Origin: an uncultured Lachnospiraceae bacterium
GTDB lineage: Bacteria > Bacillota > Clostridia > Lachnospirales > Lachnospiraceae
Direction: 5' to 3'
DNA: 44,348 nucleotides
NCBI GenBank assembly: GCA_949740535.1
Contig: CATJHO010000155.1
Location: 1-44,348 of the forward strand
The notes beneath the pieces are model-generated. The model made no database searches and had not been told where the DNA came from. It saw only the letters and a list, made by a program, of their open reading frames with translations. This document shows, in pieces, positions 38,884-44,348 of this stretch. Made by a program: the position numbers and the translations under genes. Within the stretch, counting starts at the first letter, position 1. The number at the start of each line of letters is the position of its first letter.

Positions 38884-39939
38884 ATGAAAAGAAAAATAGC
38901 AGCACTGTTGATAATGACCCTTCTCTGCGTGCCGGCCCTTGCCGGCTGTGGAAAGAAGGACAGCGGGGAGAAGCTGTATGTGTACAACTGGACGGAATAT
39001 ATTCCCCAGAATGTCTATGATGCCTTTGAAGAGGAGACGGGAATTAAAGTGATCGAATCTACATTTTCCTCCAACGAGGAGATGCTTGCCAAGCTGACGG
39101 CAGGCGGTTCCGATCAGTACGATCTGGTGATGGCCAGCAATTATGTGGTAGAGGCGATGGTGGAGCAGGATCTGATTCAGCCCATTCACAAGGAAAATCT
39201 TGAGAATCTGGGAAATATCAGTCCCGCTGCCCTGGGACTGGAATTTGACCCGGACAACACGTATACCATTCCTTTCATGAGCACAATCACGGTGATTGCG
39301 GTAAACAAGGAGAAATGCAGAGAGCTGGGAGTGGAGATCCACACCTTTGATGATCTTCTGAATCCGGCTCTGGAGAATAATATTGTGGCGGTAGATGATG
39401 TAAGAGAGATTGTAGGTATTGCACTGAAAGCCCAGGGACAGGATTCCAACAGCCGGGATCAGGCGGTGATTGAGGCTTCACTGCCCTGGCTCCTGCAGCT
39501 GCAGCCCAACATCAAAGCTTACGACAGTGACAGTCCCAAAACTTTGCTGGCGGCAAATGATGTGGCAGTGGGCATTGTCTACAACACAGATGCGGGAATG
39601 GCAATCAAGGAGAATCCAGACATAGATGTGGTATTTACAGAAGAGCCCTGTCAGATTTCTATGGATAATTTCGTGATGACAGCCAATGCCCAGAATGTGG
39701 AGAATGCGGAGAAATTTATAGATTTTATACACAGACCGGAGATCTACAAACTGATCCTGGATGAATTTCCCAGTGTATGCCACAATGATGCGGCCCTTGC
39801 AATTATGGACGAAGAGTATCTCAACAATCCGGGAAGCAATGTGGAGGCTTCTGAGATTGAGCGGGCCACCCTTATAGGCGAGGTAGGGGATGCAGTAACC
39901 TGGTATGACGAAGTGTTTACAAAGATGAAGACAAACTGA
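38884..39939 (+). CDS. potD: Polyamine ABC transporter substrate-binding lipoprotein (PotD)
   Basis: A 351-residue lipoprotein that captures spermidine or putrescine outside the membrane. The signal peptide ends in the lipobox LAGC. The mature part opens with LYVYNWTEYIPQNVYDAFEEETGIKV, the hallmark of PotD/PotF, and has DLVMASNYVVEAM, IPFMSTITVIAVNKE, and the C-terminal SMDNFVM and INDPE-like (IHRPEIYKL) blocks. The acidic residues expected for polyamine amines are present. The start is ATG 38884 with AGGAGGAAG; the longer frame runs through the upstream hairpin. First gene of the pot operon, 11 bases before the PII-type gene. Confidence 0.94.
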   Translation: MKRKIAALLIMTLLCVPALAGCGKKDSGEKLYVYNWTEYIPQNVYDAFEEETGIKVIESTFSSNEEMLAKLTAGGSDQYDLVMASNYVVEAMVEQDLIQPIHKENLENLGNISPAALGLEFDPDNTYTIPFMSTITVIAVNKEKCRELGVEIHTFDDLLNPALENNIVAVDDVREIVGIALKAQGQDSNSRDQAVIEASLPWLLQLQPNIKAYDSDSPKTLLAANDVAVGIVYNTDAGMAIKENPDIDVVFTEEPCQISMDNFVMTANAQNVENAEKFIDFIHRPEIYKLILDEFPSVCHNDAALAIMDEEYLNNPGSNVEASEIERATLIGEVGDAVTWYDEVFTKMKTN

Positions 39940-39950
39940 GGGAGGCTGTT

Positions 39951-40289
39951 ATGAAGAAGATTGAAATTATCACAAGACCGGATAAACTGGATATTATTAA
40001 GAAGATTCTGGCGAAAAATGAGTATTCCGGAATGACAGTCACGGCAGCCATGGGCTGCGGACGGCAGAAAGCGGACGCAAAGGATTTTGAGGAATTGAAT
40101 CTGGATATGAATCTGCTTCCGAAGATTCATGTGATGACAGTGGTCTGGGATGAGGACCTGGAAGAAATTTTGTGCGAACTCCAGCAAAAGCTGACCACAG
40201 GGAGTGTGGGGGACGGCAAAATCTTTATTTCAACCATTGACGATGTAATGCGGATTCGCACAGGGGAGCGTGGATACAAGACCCTGTAA
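39951..40289 (+). CDS. PII-family signal protein encoded in the pot operon
   Basis: A 112-residue protein that aligns gap-free with GlnB/GlnK. T-loop edges are GCGRQK (35-40) and LLPKI (55-59). The nucleotide site keeps K58, TG-VGDGK (83-90), R101 and R103 in RIRTGERG. The T-loop tyrosine 51 used for uridylylation is Leu here, and the usual K85 is Ser. It would form a cytosolic trimer that senses ATP/ADP and perhaps 2-oxoglutarate, and probably gates the PotA ATPase instead of AmtB. From memory, a pot-linked PII (PotN) has been described in lactobacilli. ATG 39951 has GGAGG upstream; it lies between potD and potA with short gaps (11 and 16 bases). Confidence 0.92.
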   Translation: MKKIEIITRPDKLDIIKKILAKNEYSGMTVTAAMGCGRQKADAKDFEELNLDMNLLPKIHVMTVVWDEDLEEILCELQQKLTTGSVGDGKIFISTIDDVMRIRTGERGYKTL

Positions 40290-40305
40290 ACCGGGGAGGA
40301 ACTAA

Positions 40306-41454
40306 ATGGAACAGACCAGAGATAAGGTAATCATCCGTCTGAAGGATGTGGATAAGAGTTTTGACGGCGAGCGGGTGGTTAAGCGGCTGGACCTGGGTGT
40401 GGAAGAAGGAGAATTCCTGACCATGCTGGGACCGTCTGGCTGCGGAAAAACCACGACCCTGCGGATGATAGCAGGATTTGAATACCCTGATTCCGGGCAG
40501 ATCTTTCTGGAAGGGGCGGATGTGGAGAGCAGGAAGCCCAATGAGCGGGACGTAAATACAGTATTTCAGAATTACGCTCTGTTTCCCCATATGAATGTAT
40601 TTGACAATATTGCCTTTGGCTTGGTGGAGAAAAAGGTGAAAAAAGATGAGATCCGCCGCCGGGTGGAAGAAATGATCAAGCTGGTGCGGCTGGACGGACT
40701 GGAGAAGCGGATGCCGTCCCAGATGTCCGGCGGTCAGAAGCAGCGGGTGGCCATAGCGCGGGCGCTGGTGAACCGGCCCAAGGTTCTGCTCTTGGACGAG
40801 CCCTTAGGAGCGCTGGATCTGAAGCTGCGCAAGCAGATGCAGGTGGAGCTGAAGCATCTGCAGAAACAGCTGGGCATTACGTTTATCTATGTAACGCATG
40901 ATCAGGAGGAAGCTCTGACCATGAGCGATCGGATTGCCGTTATGAACCGGGGAAATCTGGAGCAGGTGGGGACACCGGAGGAGATTTACAATCATCCAAA
41001 GACAAAATTTGTGGCGGATTTTATCGGGGAATCCAATATCATAGAGGGTTACATTGAGGAAATGACCCAGGAGGCCATTGAGGTAACCATGGAATCAGGA
41101 AAGGCCCGGATTGAAGAAACAGGTTATCGGCTGGAAGAAATGGTGTATCTCTGTGTCCGCCCGGAAAATCTGAAGCTTTCTCTGGAGCCGGTAGAGGGAT
41201 TCCGCTTCCGGGGCCAGGTCCGGGAGCATATCTTTGTTGGTTCCATCAATAAAACCATGGTGGAACTGCCAAACGGCCAGATGCTGAAGGCAGAGACACC
41301 GGCTGAGGATGAGCTGGTACCTGTGGGAACTGTGGTAAATGTGTACTGGAATCCAGGGAAGGCAGTGGTGATGCGGACAGCTGAGGAGCAGATTTACAAT
41401 GTGATTGAGCGGTCTGTGAAGATAGAGGGGATGACCAATGATCAAATCTTTTAA
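40306..41454 (+). CDS. potA: Polyamine ABC transporter ATP-binding protein (PotA)
   Basis: A 382-residue ATPase. Walker A is GPSGCGKTT, the Q-loop is TVFQNYALFPHM, the signature is MSGGQKQRVAIARAL, Walker B is VLLLDEPLGALD and the H-loop is THDQEEALTMSD. A C-terminal TOBE domain (about residues 280-370, with VRPENLKL) is the place where small molecules or partner proteins can regulate the ATPase, and so a possible docking site for the PII protein. ATG 40306 has GGGGAGG upstream. Its end overlaps potB by 17 bases. Confidence 0.96.
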   Translation: MEQTRDKVIIRLKDVDKSFDGERVVKRLDLGVEEGEFLTMLGPSGCGKTTTLRMIAGFEYPDSGQIFLEGADVESRKPNERDVNTVFQNYALFPHMNVFDNIAFGLVEKKVKKDEIRRRVEEMIKLVRLDGLEKRMPSQMSGGQKQRVAIARALVNRPKVLLLDEPLGALDLKLRKQMQVELKHLQKQLGITFIYVTHDQEEALTMSDRIAVMNRGNLEQVGTPEEIYNHPKTKFVADFIGESNIIEGYIEEMTQEAIEVTMESGKARIEETGYRLEEMVYLCVRPENLKLSLEPVEGFRFRGQVREHIFVGSINKTMVELPNGQMLKAETPAEDELVPVGTVVNVYWNPGKAVVMRTAEEQIYNVIERSVKIEGMTNDQIF

Positions 41455-42292
41455 AAAACATCTGGGGACTGCAGGAACCGTAGGACCTACGGTGATTTGG
41501 CTGGCAGTGTTTTTGATGATACCCCTGATCTATGTGATTGGAATCAGCTTTTTGACAAAAAATGCTTATGGCGGGGTAGACTTTACCGTTACGCTTTCCA
41601 ATTACGGCAGTCTGTTTCAGAGTGAATACGCGAAGGTATTCCTGGATTCACTGCTGCTGTCTTTGAAGACTACGGTGATCTGTCTGCTGGCGGGATATCC
41701 CTTTGCTTATATTATCGCCAATGCGCCCAGGAAGTGGAAGCCGATGCTGGTACTGCTGCTGATGCTTCCGTTCTGGACGAATTCACTGATTCGCACGTAT
41801 GGGTGGAATACCCTTCTGCGCACGGAGGGGATTATCAACCATTTTCTTCAGAGGATTGGGCTGATCGGACAGCCCCTGGAGATGCTTTATACAGATGGGG
41901 CAGTGCTTCTGGGTATGGTGTATGCATTGCTGCCGTTTACGGTACTGCCGATTTATACATCAATTGAGAAGCTGGACGGATCTCTCCTGGAGGCGGCCGG
42001 AGATCTGGGAGCAGGAAGGGTGCATGTATTCACACGGGTGATCCTTCCGCTGACCATGCCGGGAATCTTTGCCGGATCTATTCAGACCTTTATTCCATCC
42101 CTGGGATTTTTCTTCATCTCAGATATGATGGGCGGTGCAAAGACCATGTATATCGGAAACTTAATAAAGAACCAGTTCCTGTCCGCAAGGAACTGGCCGC
42201 TGGGGGCAGTGCTGTCCATTGTACTAATCATAATTACACTGGTCCTGATGCGCCTTTACACAAAAGTAGGAAGCCTGGAAGATATGGCCTAG
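41438..42292 (+). CDS. potB: Polyamine ABC transporter permease (PotB)
   Basis: A 284-residue permease with six membrane segments. The PotB N-terminus (PTVIWLAVFLMIPLIYVIGISF), the segment LLMLPFWTNSLIRTYGWNTLL, and the EAA coupling loop EKLDGSLLEAAGDLGAGRVHVFTRVILPLTMPGI (about residues 175-208) are clear. The start ATG lies inside potA, so translation is coupled. The 112 bases before potC are not coding. Confidence 0.95.
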   Translation: MIKSFKKHLGTAGTVGPTVIWLAVFLMIPLIYVIGISFLTKNAYGGVDFTVTLSNYGSLFQSEYAKVFLDSLLLSLKTTVICLLAGYPFAYIIANAPRKWKPMLVLLLMLPFWTNSLIRTYGWNTLLRTEGIINHFLQRIGLIGQPLEMLYTDGAVLLGMVYALLPFTVLPIYTSIEKLDGSLLEAAGDLGAGRVHVFTRVILPLTMPGIFAGSIQTFIPSLGFFFISDMMGGAKTMYIGNLIKNQFLSARNWPLGAVLSIVLIIITLVLMRLYTKVGSLEDMA

Positions 42293-42404
42293 ACATGAAG
42301 CAAAGCGGAATCAAGCCGGGGCTACGGCGGAGAAGAGAGCAAAAAAGGACAAATGCACAAAGGTGCAGTGCCGGCAGAAATTATTTATTCAAGGAGGGAT
42401 TCGA

Positions 42405-43205
42405 ATGAAAAAGCAGAGACGTGTACGTGAATTCAGGCCGGGCAGTGTATTTTACGCCTGTCTGATTTATCTCTTTTTGTACCTGCCGATTTTTGTGGTA
42501 ATTGCATTTTCCTTTAATACCTCTAAGATGAATATTGTATTTGAAGGATTTACCTTTGAATGGTATGGAAAAATGTTTGAAAACCGGCAGCTGATGCAGT
42601 CTTTTGTGAACACAGTAATTGTAGCCGGGGTAAGTACTGTGCTGTCAGTGATTATCGGAACCCTGTGCGCCCTGGGACTGTATAAGTTTGAGTTTAAGCT
42701 GAAGAATGTTCTCAGTACATCCCTTTATATTCCGATTGTGATCCCGGAACTGGTGTTTGCCATTGCATTGCTGATTTTCTTTACTTCCCTGAATATCAGT
42801 ATGAATATGGCGACGCTGATTATTTCTCATGTGACCTTTTCCATGCCCTTTGTGGTGATTACCGTGCGGGCGAGGCTGGCCGGGTTTGACCGTTCCATTG
42901 AGGAAGCGGCCAGAGATCTGGGGGCCAATGAATTCCGCACTTTCATGCGGGTGACTCTGCCTATGATCTCTCCAGGCGTGATCTCCGGAGGGATGCTTGC
43001 TCTGACAATGTCTCTGGATGATGTGGTGGTCAGCTTCTTTACAGCAGGGCCGGAGAGTACTACCCTGCCGCTTAAGATTCTGGGGATGGTCCGCAAAGGC
43101 GTGTCGCCGGATGTAAATGCGCTGTCTACGCTGATGATCGTGGGCACAATTGTGATTCTCCTGACTTCTACGATGATTCAGGGCCGGCTGGAGCAGAAGA
43201 TGTAA
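42405..43205 (+). CDS. potC: Polyamine ABC transporter permease (PotC)
   Basis: A 266-residue partner permease of PotB. It shows LPIFVVIAFSFNTSKMNIVFEGFTFEWY near the N-terminus, IPIVIPELVFAIALLIFF in the middle, the EAA loop FDRSIEEAARDLGANEFRTFMRVTLPMISPG, and SLDDVVVSFFTAGPESTTLPLKI near the end, all PotC landmarks (ranges about 15-42, 105-122, 170-200 and 210-235). The start is ATG 42405 with CAAGGAGGG; 14 upstream codons in frame have no ribosome site. Last gene of the operon, followed by a hairpin. Confidence 0.95.
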   Translation: MKKQRRVREFRPGSVFYACLIYLFLYLPIFVVIAFSFNTSKMNIVFEGFTFEWYGKMFENRQLMQSFVNTVIVAGVSTVLSVIIGTLCALGLYKFEFKLKNVLSTSLYIPIVIPELVFAIALLIFFTSLNISMNMATLIISHVTFSMPFVVITVRARLAGFDRSIEEAARDLGANEFRTFMRVTLPMISPGVISGGMLALTMSLDDVVVSFFTAGPESTTLPLKILGMVRKGVSPDVNALSTLMIVGTIVILLTSTMIQGRLEQKM

Positions 43206-43234
43206 TGAAAAAATGCCTCAAATAGTTCTCTGCC

Positions 43235-43268
43235 CTGTGTTACATCCCCGTTTTCATGGGTAACACAG
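43235..43268. terminator. Hairpin between potC and mutM
   Basis: CTGTGTTA (43235-43242) pairs with TAACACAG (43261-43268), with CCCG/CATGGG pairing inside. There is no long T-run on the plus side, so it may be a weak bidirectional terminator between convergent genes. Confidence 0.5.
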
Positions 43269-43311
43269 CCATCTACTTTTGCCTGCAGCCTGTATGAAAA
43301 GGAGCAGCTTT

Positions 43312-44139
43312 CTAAATTATCTGACAGACCGGACAGTACACACTTCCCCTGTTTCCAATTACCATCCGGCAGAGAGTTTCCCCGCATTTAGGACAGGGTC
43401 TGCCCTGATGTCCATAGACCTGTAGAAATGGTGTGTTGCGGTAATCCTGTCCTTTGGTTTCCAGGTATTCCTCCGGAGCTGTTTTGTTTTTTTCAATAAA
43501 AAACAGAAGCTGTTCCGGAATAGCGGCAGCAAGGCGATCCCACTCGACAGGCGTTAAACTGTCAGCTGGACGCATGGGATGAATGCCTGCCATAAATAGA
43601 ATTTCATCGGAATAAATATTGCCAATGCCTGCGATGATGCTTTGATCTAACAGGCATTCTTTTATGGCTTTTCTGCGTTTTCCCATATGAGAATTCAGAT
43701 ATTCTGCATTAAGTGCGCTGTCAAAGGGTTCAATTCCCAATTTATGAATTCCGCTGTATGTATCTGTCTCCCCTGCACCAATCAGCCAGAAGCGCCCGAA
43801 ACGCCGGGTGTCGGAGAAACGCAGTTCCCGGCCGTCATTCAGATGGAAAATAATATGTGTATGCTTTTCTTCCGGCAAGTCTGCCGGGATAAGCAATAGA
43901 CAGCCGGTCATTCGCAGGTGGAGTATTACATGGTCATTTGTCTGCAGGCAGATACCCAGAAATTTCCCCCTGCGTATCATGTGGGAAATGGTCTGCCCTG
44001 CCAGCCGCCTGCAGAATTCCTCTGCTTTGGGGAAGGCGGTGATTTCCGGACGCCTTACGGTTACTTCGGTTATAACAAGTCCCTTTATCTGAGGTTCCAG
44101 TACATTCTTTATGGTTTCAACTTCCGGAAGTTCGGGCAT
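43312..44139 (-). CDS. mutM: Formamidopyrimidine-DNA glycosylase (MutM/Fpg)
   Basis: A 275-residue base-excision repair enzyme that removes 8-oxoguanine and formamidopyrimidines and cuts the abasic site. The N-terminus MPELPEVETIKN supplies the catalytic Pro2 and Glu3 after removal of Met. K57-type Lys is in RRGKFLG, the H2TH region is in DQSIIAGIGNIYSDEILF, and the C-terminal zinc finger is CPKCGETL...YCPVCQ. The start is certain because Pro must be second. AGAAAGGA lies upstream on the minus strand. Convergent to the pot operon. Confidence 0.96.
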   Translation of the reverse strand: MPELPEVETIKNVLEPQIKGLVITEVTVRRPEITAFPKAEEFCRRLAGQTISHMIRRGKFLGICLQTNDHVILHLRMTGCLLLIPADLPEEKHTHIIFHLNDGRELRFSDTRRFGRFWLIGAGETDTYSGIHKLGIEPFDSALNAEYLNSHMGKRRKAIKECLLDQSIIAGIGNIYSDEILFMAGIHPMRPADSLTPVEWDRLAAAIPEQLLFFIEKNKTAPEEYLETKGQDYRNTPFLQVYGHQGRPCPKCGETLCRMVIGNRGSVYCPVCQII

Positions 44140-44348
44140 GATTTTTCGGTCCTTTCTGGTTGGAAATAAAATTTGTCTTATGTTTGATTTTAGTTTACCA
44201 GAAATAGTTTGTGGTGTCGAGACAGGGTAGGTTTGGGGTAAAATGATATTTCAAACATATTCCAATCATTTCGCCATTTCCGGTTATTTTGTGCTATACT
44301 ATGTTATACATTGTGGTAAAGCTTACGTTTCTTAAGCCGCTTGAATTG
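44140..44348. other. Intergenic end of window, possible forward promoter
   Basis: These 209 bases hold no gene. An extended -10, TGC-TATACT (44292-44300), faces right and may drive a gene beyond the window; no matching -35 is seen. The mutM promoter must also lie here but is not clear. Confidence 0.3.

Noticed and set aside
1-44348. CRISPR arrays, transposases, phage genes, tRNA or rRNA genes
   Set aside because: No regularly spaced repeats, no recognisable transposase or integrase and no structural RNA genes were found on either strand by reading; only short palindromic repeats are present.

Overview
The window looks like chromosomal DNA of an endospore-forming Firmicute, most likely a Lachnospiraceae / Clostridium cluster XIVa gut anaerobe. 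The signs are balanced base composition, strong AGGAGG-type ribosome sites, frequent GTG/TTG starts, a divergent alpha/beta small acid-soluble spore protein behind secA, a minimal two-gene SUF system, and many sugar and sugar-acid uptake operons. I see no rRNA, tRNA, CRISPR array, transposase or phage gene. The species call is inference.

Layout. (1) 1-2190: 3' part of secA, then a spore protein gene. (2) 2345-11870: an acid-catabolism island. It holds an AEC permease, a DctPQM TRAP transporter, two DHDPS/NAL-family aldolase-type enzymes, a convergent GntR/FCD repressor, a glycerol-dehydrogenase-like enzyme and LrgAB. The permease and TRAP promoters carry the same 15-bp palindrome (ATCATA-TTG-TATGAT) just after the -10 box. 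Relatives of it lie at the aldolase and gntR promoters, so a single GntR regulon is proposed. (3) 12028-13887: sufC-sufB. (4) 14057-27106: a pentose island with a divergent ROK repressor. It encodes a ribulose-phosphate-epimerase-like protein, an UlaE-type L-xylulose-5-P 3-epimerase, a LyxK-like kinase, an RpiR regulator and L-ribulose-5-P 4-epimerase, then a four-gene sugar ABC importer, an SDR, an HD protein and an SIS protein. Together they would import an L-xylulose-type sugar or pentitol and bring it to D-xylulose-5-P.

(5) 27174-29293: a Crp/Fnr-type regulator divergent from a MATE exporter, with a perfect 20-bp palindrome between them. (6) 29416-35339: a PfkB kinase, a Cof-type HAD phosphatase, an L-fucose-isomerase-family protein with xylulokinase, and an ECF S component. 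(7) 35388-38449: a glycine-type riboswitch with a degenerate second aptamer and a terminator, then a saccharopine-dehydrogenase-family gene and malic enzyme. (8) 38472-43205: a strong promoter and a structured, terminator-bearing leader RNA of unknown class, followed by a polyamine ABC operon (potD, a PII-family gene, potA, potB, potC). (9) 43312-44139: mutM on the minus strand.

The most unusual content is non-coding: the unrecognised pot leader, the riboswitch upstream of an unexpected gene, the repeated GntR operator, and a set of intergenic imperfect hairpins, at least two of which (12101-12204 and 33028-33128) belong to one dispersed repeat family.
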